DNA of 64,000 nt from assembly GCA_002256995.1 (NCBI GenBank), contig NCGX01000009.1, forward strand, positions 1 to 64,000, given 5' to 3'. Below are positions 8,941-18,494 of the stretch, one piece after another. Source of the stretch: Hydrogenophilales bacterium 16-64-40 (GTDB lineage: Bacteria > Pseudomonadota > Gammaproteobacteria > Burkholderiales > Thiobacillaceae). A model generated the notes under the pieces. It was given only the letters and a program-made list of their open reading frames with translations, was not told where the DNA came from and made no database searches. Made by a program: the position numbers and the translations under genes. Each line of letters begins with the position of its first letter. The first letter of the stretch is position 1.

Positions 8941-10289
8941 GCACGCTCTACACCATCCTGTGGTTCCTGGTCGCCATCGGCATCCTGGTGGTGGTGCATG
9001 AATTCGGCCACTACCTCGCCGCGCGGCTGGCCGGCGTCAAGGTGCTGCGCTTTTCGGTCGGCTTCGGCAGACCCTTGCTGAGCCGCCGCTTTGGCCGCGA
9101 CCAGACCGAGTGGGTGCTGTCCACGCTGCCGTTCGGCGGCTACGTCAAGATGCTCGACGAGCGCGAGGGCGAAGTCCCCGCTGCGGAAGCGCACCGCAGC
9201 TTCAACCGGGCCACCGTGTGGCGCCGCATCGGCATCGTTTCGGCAGGCCCGATCGCCAACTTCCTGCTCGCCATCGTGTTTTACTGGGCGCTGTTCCTGA
9301 ACGGACTGCCGGCAATCAAGCCGATGATCGGCGAGCCGCCAGCAGGCACACCGGCCGCGCAGGTCGGCCTGGCGGCGGGCGACGAAATCCGCCGCGTCAA
9401 CGGCAAGGACACGCCGTCGTTCCAGGATTTGCGGCTGAATCTGATGCGTGCCGGGGTGGCGGGTGACGCGCTCACGCTGGAACTGGCAGATGGCCGCAGC
9501 GTGCAGCTCGATGCCGCGCCGATGCAGACCGAGAACCTGGAACTCGACATCCTGCTTCCGCTGGGCATCGTGCGCTACGACCCGTTGCTCGATCCGGTGA
9601 TCGGCACGGTGTTGCCGGACGGCGCTGCCGCGCGCGCAGGCTTTCAGCCGGGCGACCGGCTGCTCGCCGCCAACGGCGAGCAGCTGGCGAGCTGGCAGGA
9701 CTGGGTGCAGCAGGTTCGTCAGCATCCGGCCCAGCCCTTGCGCATCGAATACGAGCGACAAGGACAGCGCGGTGAGTTGACCGTCGTTCCCGAAGCGGTG
9801 GACGAAGCCGGCCAGCGCGTCGGCAAGATCGGCGCCGGCCCCCAAATTGATGAAGCGGTGCGGACTGCGCTGATGACCGAAGTGCGTTACGGCCCGATCG
9901 ACGCGCTCTGGCGCGGTGCCGTCAAGACCTGGGACATGAGCGTGTTCACGCTTGAAATGATGGGGCGCATGGTGCTGGGCCAGGTGTCGTGGAAAAACCT
10001 GTCCGGCCCGCTGACCATTGCCGATTACGCGGGGCAGAGCGCCGCCCTCGGCTGGATCAGCTTCGTCGGCTTTCTGGCGCTGGTGAGCGTGAGCCTCGGC
10101 GTGCTCAATCTGCTGCCCATCCCGCTGCTGGATGGGGGGCACCTCATGTATTATGTGGCCGAAGTTTTCACCGGTCGCCCGGTGTCCGGACGCACCATGG
10201 AAATCGGCAGCCGAATCGGCATGATTCTCCTGCTGCTGCTGATGTCGTTTGCCCTGTTCAATGATTTGCAACGCCTGATAGGCGGATGA
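8937..10289 (+). CDS. rseP: RIP metalloprotease RseP (site-2 protease)
   Basis: This membrane zinc protease cleaves the anti-sigma factor RseA within the membrane and removes signal peptide remnants. The 450-residue product has the HExxH motif in [16 protein letters not shown] (about residues 17-32) and the third zinc-ligand motif [12 protein letters not shown] near the C-terminus. Two PDZ-like regions lie between, around [19 protein letters not shown] and [15 protein letters not shown]. Four membrane segments are expected. It overlaps dxr upstream and bamA downstream by 4 bases each. Confidence 0.97.
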   Translation: MSTLYTILWFLVAIGILVVVHEFGHYLAARLAGVKVLRFSVGFGRPLLSRRFGRDQTEWVLSTLPFGGYVKMLDEREGEVPAAEAHRSFNRATVWRRIGIVSAGPIANFLLAIVFYWALFLNGLPAIKPMIGEPPAGTPAAQVGLAAGDEIRRVNGKDTPSFQDLRLNLMRAGVAGDALTLELADGRSVQLDAAPMQTENLELDILLPLGIVRYDPLLDPVIGTVLPDGAAARAGFQPGDRLLAANGEQLASWQDWVQQVRQHPAQPLRIEYERQGQRGELTVVPEAVDEAGQRVGKIGAGPQIDEAVRTALMTEVRYGPIDALWRGAVKTWDMSVFTLEMMGRMVLGQVSWKNLSGPLTIADYAGQSAALGWISFVGFLALVSVSLGVLNLLPIPLLDGGHLMYYVAEVFTGRPVSGRTMEIGSRIGMILLLLLMSFALFNDLQRLIGG

Positions 10290-12598
10290 AAACAACCATG
10301 ATCCTGAGCCGTTTGACGCTTGCCCTTGCTGCCCTCTTCGCCGCGCAACCTGTGTTCGCCGCGGAGCCCTTCGTCGTCAAGGACATCCGGGTCGAGGGCA
10401 TCCAGCGCACCGAGGCGGGCACGGTTTTCAGCTACCTGCCGGTCAAGGTCGGCGATGTGATGACCGACGAGAAAACCGCGGCGGCGATCAAGGCGCTCTA
10501 CGCCACCGGGTTTTTCAGGGATGTGCGGCTGGAAGCGCGCGACGGCGTGGTGATCGTCACCGTAGAAGAGCGCCCCTCGATTGCCACGATCACCCTGACC
10601 GGCATCAAGGAGTTTTCTGCGGACGACCTGAAGGCCGGCCTCAAGCAGACCGGCCTGGCCGAAGGTCGCGTGCTCGACCGCGCCATGCTGGACAAGGCCG
10701 AGCAGGAACTGCAGCGGCAGTATTTCAACCGCGGCAAATACGCGGTGGAAATCAAGTCCACGCTGACGCCGCTGGAGCGCAACCGGGTCGCCGTGCAGTT
10801 CGACGTGGTGGAAGGCGACAGCGCGAAGATCCAGCAGATCAACATCGTCGGCAACCAGGCCTTCAAGGAGAAGACCCTGCTGAGGGAGTTCGGCTCCACC
10901 ACGCCGGGCTGGCTGACCTGGTACACCAAGAGCGACCAGTATTCCAAATCTCGTCTGGCGGGCGATATCGAGGCCCTGCGCTCGTTCTACCTCAACCGCG
11001 GCTATCTCGAATTCAATGTCGACTCCACCCAGGTGTCGATTTCGCCCGACAAGCAGGGCATCTACATCACCGTCAACGTCACCGAAGGCCCGCAATACAA
11101 GGTGTCTGACGTCAAACTGGCGGGGCAGATGCTGGTACCCGAAGCGGAACTGCAGAAACTCATCACCATCAAGCCAGGCGAGGTGTTCGTGCGCGACCGC
11201 CTGACCGAGACCACGAAAAAAATCGGCGACCGCCTCGGCAACGACGGCTATGCGTTTGCCAACGTCAATGCGGTGCCAGAGCTCGACAAGGAAAAGGCCA
11301 CGGTCGCCTTCACCCTGTTCATTGATCCCGGTCGTCGCGTCTACGTCAACCGCGTCAACGTGGCGGGCAACACCAAGACCCAGGATGAAGTGGTGCGCCG
11401 CGAAATACGCCAAATGGAAGGCGCGTATTACGATGCCGAAAAGATCAACCGCTCGCGCGACCGCCTGAACCGGCTTGGCTATTTCAGCGAAGTCAACATT
11501 GAAACGCCCGCTGTTTCAGGCACCACCGACCAGGTCGACGTCAACGTCAGCGTGGCCGAAAAGTCCACCGGCAACGTGATGCTGGGCGCCGGCTTCTCCT
11601 CGTCACAAGGCCTGGTGCTGTCGGGTTCGGTGTCGCAGAACAACGTGTTCGGCACCGGCAACCGGCTGTCGGCGCAGATCAACTCGGGCAGCGTCAATAC
11701 CGTGTATTCGCTGTCGTACACCAATCCCTACTACACCCTCGACGGAGTCAGTCTGGGCTACGACCTGTACCGGCGCGATTTCGACGCCTCCGGGTATTCC
11801 AATTTTGGCAATTCTTCCAATTTTGGCAATTACAAGACCTCCACCTATGGTGCCGGGATGCGTTTCGGCTTGCCGGTTAACGAGCGTGACTTCGTTTCCC
11901 TCGGCCTGACCTACGAGCAGACCTCGCTCACCACTTATGCGGACAGCCCGGTGCAATACACGCGATTCGTCGACACCTTCGGCGAGGACAACGACACGCT
12001 GCGACTCGACACCTCGTGGGCGCGCGATACCCGCAACAGTTTCCTGTTCCCGACCAAGGGCCTGCTGCAGCGGGTGGCGGCGGAAGTCGGCACGCCGCTT
12101 GGCAGCCTGCAATACTACAAGCTCTCGTTCCAGCACCAGCAGTATTTTCCGCTGGGCAAAAGTTTCACCCTCTTGCTGAACGGCGAAGTCGGGATCGGCG
12201 ACGGCCTGTCAGGCAAACCGTTGCCCTTCTTCAAGAACTTCTATGCGGGCGGCACCAGTTCGGTACGCGGCTTTAAAAATGGCACCCTGGGGCCCAGGGA
12301 CGTCAACGGCTATGCGCTGGGCGGCGACACGCGCGTGGTCGGCAACGCGGAACTCTTCTTCCCCTTGCCGGGACTCAAGGATGACCAGTCGCTACGGATG
12401 TCGGCATTTATCGATGCAGGTGCAGCATTCGGATCGGATGAGCAATTTGCATTCGAGGACTTGCGTTATTCCGCAGGGGTGGCGATTTTGTGGGTGTCGC
12501 CGCTCGGCCCGCTCAAATTCAGTTTGGCGCAACCGATTGTCAAGAAGGATGGCGACAAGACCGAAGTGTTCCAATTCACCCTGGGCAGTACGTTCTAG
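10286..12598 (+). CDS. bamA: Outer membrane protein assembly factor BamA
   Basis: BamA is the essential Omp85 insertase that folds beta-barrel proteins into the outer membrane. The 770-residue product has a signal peptide (about 1-24, ending FAAQPVFAA), five POTRA domains (about 25-425) and a 16-strand barrel. The barrel carries the lid motif SSVRGFKNGTLGP and ends with the aromatic signal FQFTLGSTF. It overlaps rseP by 4 bases and precedes the periplasmic chaperone gene skp. Its lipoprotein partner bamD is at 26605-27450. Confidence 0.98.
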   Translation: MKTTMILSRLTLALAALFAAQPVFAAEPFVVKDIRVEGIQRTEAGTVFSYLPVKVGDVMTDEKTAAAIKALYATGFFRDVRLEARDGVVIVTVEERPSIATITLTGIKEFSADDLKAGLKQTGLAEGRVLDRAMLDKAEQELQRQYFNRGKYAVEIKSTLTPLERNRVAVQFDVVEGDSAKIQQINIVGNQAFKEKTLLREFGSTTPGWLTWYTKSDQYSKSRLAGDIEALRSFYLNRGYLEFNVDSTQVSISPDKQGIYITVNVTEGPQYKVSDVKLAGQMLVPEAELQKLITIKPGEVFVRDRLTETTKKIGDRLGNDGYAFANVNAVPELDKEKATVAFTLFIDPGRRVYVNRVNVAGNTKTQDEVVRREIRQMEGAYYDAEKINRSRDRLNRLGYFSEVNIETPAVSGTTDQVDVNVSVAEKSTGNVMLGAGFSSSQGLVLSGSVSQNNVFGTGNRLSAQINSGSVNTVYSLSYTNPYYTLDGVSLGYDLYRRDFDASGYSNFGNSSNFGNYKTSTYGAGMRFGLPVNERDFVSLGLTYEQTSLTTYADSPVQYTRFVDTFGEDNDTLRLDTSWARDTRNSFLFPTKGLLQRVAAEVGTPLGSLQYYKLSFQHQQYFPLGKSFTLLLNGEVGIGDGLSGKPLPFFKNFYAGGTSSVRGFKNGTLGPRDVNGYALGGDTRVVGNAELFFPLPGLKDDQSLRMSAFIDAGAAFGSDEQFAFEDLRYSAGVAILWVSPLGPLKFSLAQPIVKKDGDKTEVFQFTLGSTF

Positions 12599-12622
12599 GG
12601 TTAGCCGTAACCGGAGTATGTG

Positions 12623-13126
12623 ATGATGAAATTCAAGCAGCTAGTCGTTTCCCTGATTCTGGCGTCCGCCTTGGCGGCCGCCCCCGCCCTGGCCAACACC
12701 AAGATCGGTTTCGTCAATACCGAGCGCCTGTTGCGCGAAGCTCCGCTGTCGGTCGCCGCACAGAAAAAGCTCGAGCGCGAATTCGCCGCGCGCGACCAGG
12801 AATTGCAGAAACTCGCCAAGCAGGCGCGTGATCTGCAGGCGCAGCTCGACAAGGACGGCGTGACCATGTCGGACAGCGAGCGCAAGACGAAGGAGCGCGA
12901 CCTTGGCAATCTCAGCCGCGACCTGCAGCGCCAGGGCCGCGAATTCCGCGAAGACCTCAACCTGCGCCGCAATGAAGAGCTGGGGCAGATACAGGAACGC
13001 GCGCGCAAGGCGATTCAGGACATTGCCCGCGCTGAAAAATTCGACCTGGTCGTCGAGCAGGCAGTCTACGTCGATCCCAAGACCGACATCACCGATCGGG
13101 TGATGAAGGCACTCGGCGGAAAATAA
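12623..13126 (+). CDS. skp: OmpH/Skp family periplasmic chaperone
   Basis: Skp forms a trimer that carries unfolded outer-membrane proteins across the periplasm to BamA. The product of about 167 residues has a signal peptide (MKFKQLVVSLILASALAAAP, cleavage after ALA), then KIGFVNTERLLREAP, and a long charged helical hairpin (about 45-125) rich in Glu, Lys and Arg. Start codons GTG, ATG and ATG follow in a row at 12620, 12623 and 12626. The GGAG at 12613 fits either ATG. It lies directly after bamA in the usual order. Confidence 0.93.
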   Translation: MMKFKQLVVSLILASALAAAPALANTKIGFVNTERLLREAPLSVAAQKKLEREFAARDQELQKLAKQARDLQAQLDKDGVTMSDSERKTKERDLGNLSRDLQRQGREFREDLNLRRNEELGQIQERARKAIQDIARAEKFDLVVEQAVYVDPKTDITDRVMKALGGK

Positions 13127-13172
13127 GCCCGCCGTCAAAACACAACTCGATTGCAGAAAATAAACCGATCTG

Positions 13173-14204
13173 ATGGCCGCAACCCTGACTGAGCTGGTCG
13201 CTCGTTTTGGCGGAGAGCTCGTGGGCGATGGTGCGCGGACGGTCAGCCAGGTGGCCCCGCTGGATCGCGCCAGCCCGGACGAAATCGGTTTTATCTCGCA
13301 GGGCAAGTATCTGTCCCAACTGGCCGATACGCACGCCGGCGCGGTGATTCTGCCGGAGGACGCGCGCGACGCCACCGATCTGCCGCGCATCCTCACCTCC
13401 AATCCCTACCTGTATTTCGCGCGCGTGTCGGCCCTGCTCAATCCGCCGCCGCGGCCGCCTGCGGGGGTTCATCCCGCGGCGACGGTCGCGCCGGATGCGG
13501 AGATCGCCGCCGACGCCAGCATCGCCGCCGGTGCGGTGGTCGGCAGCGGCGCGGTGATCGGCGCCCGCACGGTGGTCGGTCCCAACTGCGTCGTCGGCGA
13601 CCATGCTCACATTGGCGCCGACTGCCTGTTGCATGCCAACGTCACGCTTTACCATCGCTGCGAAGTGGGCGATCGCACCATCCTGCATTCGGGCTGCGTG
13701 ATCGGCGCCGACGGTTTCGGCTTTGCGCCCAACGAGGGCTGTTGGGAGAAAATCCCGCAGATCGGCCGCGTGCTGATCGGCGACGATGTCGAGATCGGTG
13801 CCTGCACCACCATCGACCGCGGTGCGCTGGAAGACACGGTGATCGAGGAAGGCGTCAAGCTCGACAACCTGATCCAGGTCGCGCACAACGTGGTGATCGG
13901 TGCGCATACCGTGATTGCCGCCTGCACCGGCATCGCCGGCAGCGCCAAAATCGGACGCCACTGCATGATCGGCGGGGCGGCGATGATCTTCGGCCACATC
14001 GAGATCGCCGACGGCACCCGCATCTCGACCAACACGCTGATCACCAAGTCGCTACCGAAGGCAGGCACCTACACCTCGGCGCCGCCGTTCACCGAACACG
14101 AGGTCTGGCAGAAAAATGCCGTCCACATGCGCAACCTCGACAAGCTGGTGAACCGCATCAAGCAGCTTGAAAAACGAATCAACGAACTGGAAAGCAAATC
14201 ATGA
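13173..14204 (+). CDS. lpxD: UDP-3-O-(3-hydroxyacyl)glucosamine N-acyltransferase
   Basis: It is the third enzyme of lipid A synthesis and adds the N-linked hydroxyacyl chain. The 343-residue product has an N-terminal uridine-binding domain (1-100) and a left-handed beta-helix of hexapeptide repeats with the signature [13 protein letters not shown]. The catalytic His lies in [24 protein letters not shown]. The C-terminal helix is rich in Lys and Glu. It ends in ATGA overlap with fabZ, in the usual order skp-lpxD-fabZ-lpxA-lpxB. Confidence 0.97.
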   Translation: MAATLTELVARFGGELVGDGARTVSQVAPLDRASPDEIGFISQGKYLSQLADTHAGAVILPEDARDATDLPRILTSNPYLYFARVSALLNPPPRPPAGVHPAATVAPDAEIAADASIAAGAVVGSGAVIGARTVVGPNCVVGDHAHIGADCLLHANVTLYHRCEVGDRTILHSGCVIGADGFGFAPNEGCWEKIPQIGRVLIGDDVEIGACTTIDRGALEDTVIEEGVKLDNLIQVAHNVVIGAHTVIAACTGIAGSAKIGRHCMIGGAAMIFGHIEIADGTRISTNTLITKSLPKAGTYTSAPPFTEHEVWQKNAVHMRNLDKLVNRIKQLEKRINELESKS

Positions 14205-14647
14205 GCGTGATGGACATCGAGCAGGTCATGCAGTACCTGCCGCACCGCTACCCCTTTCTGCTGATCGACAAGGTCATCGAACTCGAACTCGGCAAGACCA
14301 TCACCGCGATCAAGAACGTCACCATCAACGAGCCGTTTTTCCTCGGCCACTTTCCCGTCTCACCGGTGATGCCAGGCGTGCTGATTCTGGAAGCGATGGC
14401 GCAGGCGGCGGCGATCCTGTCGTTCAAGACCAAGAACTACACGCCGGAGGATATCGGCATCGTCTATTTCGCCGGCATCGACGGCGCGCGTTTCAAGAAG
14501 CCGGTCAAACCTGGCGATCAGCTGGTGCTCAAGGTCGATATCGTGCGCGAAATGCGCGGCATCTGGAAATACACCGCACGCGCCGAAGTCGACGGCGTCC
14601 TGGTGGCCGAAGCCGAACTCATGGCCACCCTGCGCGACAAGCCCTGA
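14201..14647 (+). CDS. fabZ: 3-hydroxyacyl-[acyl-carrier-protein] dehydratase FabZ
   Basis: FabZ dehydrates 3-hydroxyacyl-ACP in fatty acid elongation, competing with the lipid A enzymes for the same substrate. The 148-residue hot-dog-fold protein has [16 protein letters not shown] at the N-terminus. The catalytic His and Glu lie in [23 protein letters not shown]. It overlaps lpxD by 4 bases and lpxA follows after one base. This tight placement balances membrane fatty acid and lipid A supply. Confidence 0.97.
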   Translation: MSVMDIEQVMQYLPHRYPFLLIDKVIELELGKTITAIKNVTINEPFFLGHFPVSPVMPGVLILEAMAQAAAILSFKTKNYTPEDIGIVYFAGIDGARFKKPVKPGDQLVLKVDIVREMRGIWKYTARAEVDGVLVAEAELMATLRDKP

Positions 14648-14648
14648 C

Positions 14649-15425
14649 ATGGCGTTGATCCATCCCACCGCGCTGGTCGCCGCGGGTGCCCGGCTTGCCG
14701 ACAACGTCGAGATCGGGCCTTACACGATCATCGGCGAACACGTCGAGATGGGTGCCGGCACCACGGTCGGCGCCCACGCCGTCATCACCGGCCACACCAA
14801 AATCGGCGCGCACAACCAGATATTCCATTTCGTCTCGCTCGGCGAGGCGCCGCAGGACAAGAAATATGCCGGCGAGCCCACCCGGCTGGAAATCGGCAAC
14901 CACAATGTGATCCGCGAATTCTGCACCTTCAACACCGGCACCGTGCAGGACCGCGGTGTGACGACGATCGGCAGCCACAACTGGATCATGGCCTACGTCC
15001 ACATCGCGCACGACTGCGTGGTGGGCGACCGCACCATCTTTGCCAACAATGCCTCGCTGGCGGGCCACGCCGAAGTCGGCGACTGGGCGATCCTCGGCGG
15101 CTTCACCGGTGTGCACCAGTTCTGCAAGATCGGCGCCCACGTGATGACCGGCATCTCCAGCGTGGTGTTCAAGGACATCCCGCCCTTCATCATGGCGTCC
15201 GGCCAGCCGGCCGCGCCGCATGGCCTCAACAGCGAAGGCCTCAAGCGGCGTGGGTTTTCCGCCGAGGCGCTGGCCGCGCTGAAGCGCGCCTACAAGATTC
15301 TCTACCGCGAGGGCAATACGCTGGCCGAGGCAAAGGCCAAGCTCGCCCCCGAGGCGGCCCAGCACGCCGAAGTGCAGCAGCTGCTCGATTTCCTCGCGCG
15401 CGCCGAGCGCGGCATCATCCGGTGA
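14649..15425 (+). CDS. lpxA: UDP-N-acetylglucosamine O-acyltransferase
   Basis: It is the first enzyme of lipid A synthesis. The 258-residue trimeric protein is a left-handed beta-helix of hexapeptides starting IHPTALVAAGARLADNVEIG. The catalytic His is in YVHIAHDCVVGDRTIFANN, followed by GGFTGVHQFCKIGAHVMTG. The C-terminal helical part starts near GLNSEGLKRRGFSAEAL. Downstream, instead of running directly into lpxB as is usual, there is a 142-bp spacer containing a long inverted repeat. Confidence 0.97.
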   Translation: MALIHPTALVAAGARLADNVEIGPYTIIGEHVEMGAGTTVGAHAVITGHTKIGAHNQIFHFVSLGEAPQDKKYAGEPTRLEIGNHNVIREFCTFNTGTVQDRGVTTIGSHNWIMAYVHIAHDCVVGDRTIFANNASLAGHAEVGDWAILGGFTGVHQFCKIGAHVMTGISSVVFKDIPPFIMASGQPAAPHGLNSEGLKRRGFSAEALAALKRAYKILYREGNTLAEAKAKLAPEAAQHAEVQQLLDFLARAERGIIR

Positions 15426-15437
15426 TGGCAGCTTGGC

Positions 15438-15585
15438 GACATCATGAATTCGCACGCCCTCGCTTGTCTTTTGGCTGATATGAACAATTTTGTTCAGTCG
15501 GACGTAGGGTCGGCTACGCCGCTCCTTCTCAAAATGTCCCTATCAACCAAAATCCTGCGCAATCATCGTGCGAATTCATGATGTC
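15438..15585 (+). repeat. Inverted repeat spanning the lpxA-lpxB gap and the lpxB start
   Basis: A 19-bp arm at 15438-15456 (GACATCATGAATTCGCACG) is perfectly complementary to 15567-15585; partial matches extend outward. The right arm covers the GTG at which lpxB must start. In the mRNA the arms could pair around a 110-nt loop and hide the lpxB start. Within the loop, CGTAG/CTACG forms a smaller hairpin, and an ATG at 15534 starts a short frame MSLSTKILR that is out of frame with lpxB. Confidence 0.75.
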
Positions 15586-16713
15586 CCCAAACTCGGAGCC
15601 ATCGCCGGCGAAGCGTCCGGCGATCTCCTGGGCGCGCACTTCATTGCCGCACTGAAACAGAGGCACCCCGATTTGCGCGCGGCCGGCATCGCCGGCCCGC
15701 GCATGGTCGAAGCCGGCGTCGAGGCGGTCTATCCGAGCGACAAACTCGCGGTCAACGGCTATGTCGAGGTGCTGCGCCACCTGCCGGAACTGCTGTGGAT
15801 CCGCTCCCGCATCACCCGCTATTTCCTGCGCGAGCGGCCGCGCGTCTTTATCGGCATCGACGCGCCGGATTTCAATTTCGCGCTGGAAGCGAAGCTCAAG
15901 CAGGCCGGCATTCCCACCGTGCATTTCGTCAGCCCGTCGATCTGGGCGTGGCGGCCCGAGCGCATTCACCGCATCAAGCAGGCGGTGTCGCACATGCTGG
16001 TAGTGTTCCCGTTCGAGGAACAGCTCTACCGCGATGCCGGCATCCCCGTCACCTACGTCGGCCATCCGCTGGCAGACGTGATTCCCTTGCAGCCCGATAC
16101 CGCTGCAGCACGCGCGGCCCTGGGGCTGGCCGCCGGCCCGGTCATCGCGCTGCTGCCGGGCAGCCGGCTCTCTGAAGTGACGCGTCATGCGCGGCTGATG
16201 CTCGACGCGGCATTGCTTATTCGCCAGCGTCATGCCGACGCGCAGTTCGTGCTGCCCGCCGCGAGCGCGGCCGCCGCCCGGCTGATCCGACAGGCAGCGC
16301 AGGGACTCGATCTGCCGCTGCAGGTGCTGGATGGACAGTCGCACACCGCGCTGGCGGCATGCGACGTGGCGCTTGTGGCCTCCGGCACCGCCACCCTCGA
16401 AGCCGCGCTGTTCAAGAAACCCATGGTCATCACCTATCGCGTGCCGGCGCTCACCGCCTACCTGATGCGCAAGAAGGCACTGCTGCCGTGGATCGGCCTG
16501 CCGAACATTCTGGCGCGCGATTTCGTGGTCCCGGAACGGGTGCAGGAAGACGCCACCCCGGAGAACCTGGCAAACGATGCGCTGGCCTGGCTGGACGATG
16601 CGCCGCGCCGGGAATCCGCCATTGAAACTTTCCGCATCATGCATTTGAGCCTGCGGCAAAATGCCAGCGCGCGCATCGCCGAGGCGGTGCAGCCTTATCT
16701 GGAGGGCGCATGA
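15568..16713 (+). CDS. lpxB: Lipid-A-disaccharide synthase
   Basis: This peripheral membrane GT19 glycosyltransferase joins UDP-diacylglucosamine and lipid X. The 381-residue product shows [44 protein letters not shown] and the [10 protein letters not shown] donor-site region. The N-terminus is unusual: [18 protein letters not shown] reads as if HDVPKL had been inserted into a normal [13 protein letters not shown] start. The only in-frame start near the 5' end is GTG 15568, which has no clear ribosome binding site and lies inside the inverted repeat. It ends in an ATGA overlap with rnhB. Confidence 0.93.
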   Translation: MRIHDVPKLGAIAGEASGDLLGAHFIAALKQRHPDLRAAGIAGPRMVEAGVEAVYPSDKLAVNGYVEVLRHLPELLWIRSRITRYFLRERPRVFIGIDAPDFNFALEAKLKQAGIPTVHFVSPSIWAWRPERIHRIKQAVSHMLVVFPFEEQLYRDAGIPVTYVGHPLADVIPLQPDTAAARAALGLAAGPVIALLPGSRLSEVTRHARLMLDAALLIRQRHADAQFVLPAASAAAARLIRQAAQGLDLPLQVLDGQSHTALAACDVALVASGTATLEAALFKKPMVITYRVPALTAYLMRKKALLPWIGLPNILARDFVVPERVQEDATPENLANDALAWLDDAPRRESAIETFRIMHLSLRQNASARIAEAVQPYLEGA

Positions 16714-17309
16714 CGCCGCGCCAGTCGGTCGTGCTGCAGGTGGGGCCGCTTGGCCTGTGCGGCGTCGACGAAGCCGGTCGCGGCCCGCTGGCGGGCCCGG
16801 TGATGGCGGCGGCGGTCATGCTCGATCCCGCGCGGCCGATCGACGGCCTGCGCGACTCCAAGAAGCTGTCCGCCGCCGCCCGCGAGCGCCTGGCCGACGA
16901 GATCCGCCTGCGCGCCGTCGCCTGGTGCGTGGCCGAGGCCAGCGTCGCCGAGATTGATCAGTTGAACATCCTGCAGGCCACCCTGCTGGCGATGCAGCGC
17001 GCCGTGGCTGGCCTCTCGCGAGCGCCGGACGACGTCTGGGTCGACGGCAACCGCTGCCCCAACTGGGCATGGCGCTCGCAGGCGGTGGTCAAGGGCGACG
17101 ACAAGGTCGCCGCAATCGCCGCCGCCTCGATCCTCGCCAAGACCGTGCGCGACCAGCACATGCGCAGGCTGCACGACGAACACCCGGTCTACGGGTTCGC
17201 CCGGCACATGGGGTATGGCACCGCCTTGCATCTGGCTGCGTTGAAGGCCCATGGTGCGTGCCCGCAGCACCGCAGGAGCTTTGCCCCGGTTAAGAGCCTA
17301 TTTCAGTAG
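16710..17309 (+). CDS. rnhB: Ribonuclease HII
   Basis: It cuts the RNA strand of RNA-DNA hybrids and starts ribonucleotide excision repair. The 199-residue product has the Asp-Glu active-site start [36 protein letters not shown] with another acidic ligand, and [17 protein letters not shown]. It overlaps lpxB by 4 bases. The last codons (KSLFQ) and the TAG stop at 17307 lie inside the left terminal inverted repeat of the downstream element, so the original 3' end may have been altered. Confidence 0.96.
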   Translation: MTPRQSVVLQVGPLGLCGVDEAGRGPLAGPVMAAAVMLDPARPIDGLRDSKKLSAAARERLADEIRLRAVAWCVAEASVAEIDQLNILQATLLAMQRAVAGLSRAPDDVWVDGNRCPNWAWRSQAVVKGDDKVAAIAAASILAKTVRDQHMRRLHDEHPVYGFARHMGYGTALHLAALKAHGACPQHRRSFAPVKSLFQ

Positions 17310-17560
17310 AAATCATGCCCCGCGTTGAGACCAGGGTCGGAGTGATGCAAGGCGCAGTGCGCAGGCAATGGCCATCCATTGCCAAGCGCTGCAACGCCGC
17401 AGACGCCGATCCTGGTCTCAACCCGAAGGGCCGGTTGCCTGCGGGCGCATTGCGGCGTTGCGGGTGACTCGTGGAGAATGACTCCACTTCGCCCCCCGCG
17501 CCTTGCCCTGCATCCCGCAGGCAATCGGCGTGGGGCATGATTTCTGCTGAAATAGGCTCT
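17293..17560. mobile_element. 268-bp element with 29-bp terminal inverted repeats (MITE- or BIME-like)
   Basis: The ends 17293-17321 and 17532-17560 are inverted copies matching at 28 of 29 positions (end motif AGAGCCTATTTCAG). Inside are two inverted copies of the hairpin unit also seen at 22-82. One is 17452-17511, with hairpin GTGGAG/CTCCAC at 17471-17487. The other, inverted, is 17346-17400, with hairpin GGCAATGG/CCATTGCC at 17364-17383. There is no transposase frame and no clear target duplication. It is too short to encode its own mobility, so any movement would need help in trans. Confidence 0.75.
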
Positions 17561-17608
17561 GTCGTGCTCGATCAAGCCACTTTATTCTGAAATCCGAAAG
17601 GAAACGCT

Positions 17609-18061
17609 ATGGCCCTGTCTTTGTTGCTGCATGTGCTGGGTGTCGTCGTCTGGGTCGGCGGCATGTTCTTCGCCTACCTGGCCCTGCGCCCGGTGGCCGC
17701 CAGCGTGCTCGAACCGCCGCAGCGGCTCACCCTCTGGGCCGGCGTGTTCGGCAAGTTCTTCCCCTGGGTGTGGGCCTCGGTGGCGCTGATCCTGCTGACC
17801 GGCCTGCACATGCTGGTGAAAATCGGCGGCATGGCCGCGCCGCATTACGCCATGGCCATGCTGGCGCTGGGTGTGGTGATGATGCTGATTTTCGCGCACG
17901 TGTTCTTTGGGCCCTACAAGAAACTCAAACGCGCGGTCGGCGAGCAGAACTGGAAAGCCGGCGGCGCCGCGCTGGCGCAGATACGCATGCTGATCGGCAT
18001 CAACCTCATCATTGGACTGGCGACCATCGCGGTGGTGTTTCTGGGGCGTGGCCTGATTTAG
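17609..18061 (+). CDS. CopD-family membrane protein
   Basis: The 150-residue product has four hydrophobic membrane segments (about 3-25, 45-68, 80-105 and 125-147), with His residues in the first (LLLHVLGVVVWVGGMFFAYL) and in the second and third segments. This matches the CopD-like integral membrane family, linked to copper uptake or to haem-type electron transfer in other bacteria. A good AAAGGAAAC ribosome binding site precedes the ATG. It stands alone between the repeat element and a convergent thioredoxin-like gene. Substrate is not shown by sequence. Confidence 0.75.
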   Translation: MALSLLLHVLGVVVWVGGMFFAYLALRPVAASVLEPPQRLTLWAGVFGKFFPWVWASVALILLTGLHMLVKIGGMAAPHYAMAMLALGVVMMLIFAHVFFGPYKKLKRAVGEQNWKAGGAALAQIRMLIGINLIIGLATIAVVFLGRGLI

Positions 18062-18110
18062 GGCATGCGACCTTCCATGGGCCCATGGAAGGTCAAAGCA
18101 AGAGAGTCCG

Positions 18111-18494
18111 TCAGGGCTCGTCCTGCGGCGGCGCTGCCAGCAGGCTTCGAACAGCCTGCCGGATGGCGTCCGGCCGCGCCTCGCATTGCAGTTCGGCGTG
18201 GAACTGGCCATCTCGAAACAGGTATACCGTCGGCAGATGAAAAATCTCGAAGTAGCGCGCCACCCCGGTGGCTTCGCTGACGTCTACCTCAAACAGCGCC
18301 TGGATCGAACCGGATAGCGCATCCGGCAGCAGGCGCTTCCAAGCCCGGCACGAACCGCAGTGCGGTGCGCTGAAGAGCACGACGGCAATGCCGGAAACAG
18401 CGGCAAGGCGGGGATGAAAATCCCCCTCGGCCAGGCGTGAAAAAATGGGCAGGATGGCGGTAGAATCGCGGCTTTCCTGCTGGCTGGCGCTCAT
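18111..18494 (-). CDS. Thioredoxin-fold protein with CGSC motif
   Basis: The 127-residue product has a thioredoxin core: VVLFSAPHCGSCRAWKRLLP with a CxxC active site (CGSC), then VDVSEATGVARYFEIFHLPTVYLFRDG with the cis-Pro. There is no signal peptide, so it is probably a cytoplasmic thiol reductase or thioredoxin-like protein. Its ATG overlaps the ATG of the divergent antiporter gene in a shared CATG (18492-18495). The promoter of each would therefore lie inside or very close to the other gene. Confidence 0.75.
   Translation of the reverse strand: MSASQQESRDSTAILPIFSRLAEGDFHPRLAAVSGIAVVLFSAPHCGSCRAWKRLLPDALSGSIQALFEVDVSEATGVARYFEIFHLPTVYLFRDGQFHAELQCEARPDAIRQAVRSLLAAPPQDEP
18437..18466 (+). 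promoter_or_regulatory. Possible promoter of the CaCA antiporter gene
   Basis: GTGAAA (18437-18442), 18-bp spacer, TAGAAT (18461-18466), with a short leader to the ATG at 18493. It lies inside the coding region of the divergent thioredoxin-like gene. The -10 box is identical to the one before rpsB. Confidence 0.4.

Noticed and set aside
8922-10295. Long minus-strand frame opposite rseP
   Set aside because: It is a mirror of a GC-rich coding region; rseP on the plus strand has clear catalytic motifs, and the reverse frame has no recognisable domain.
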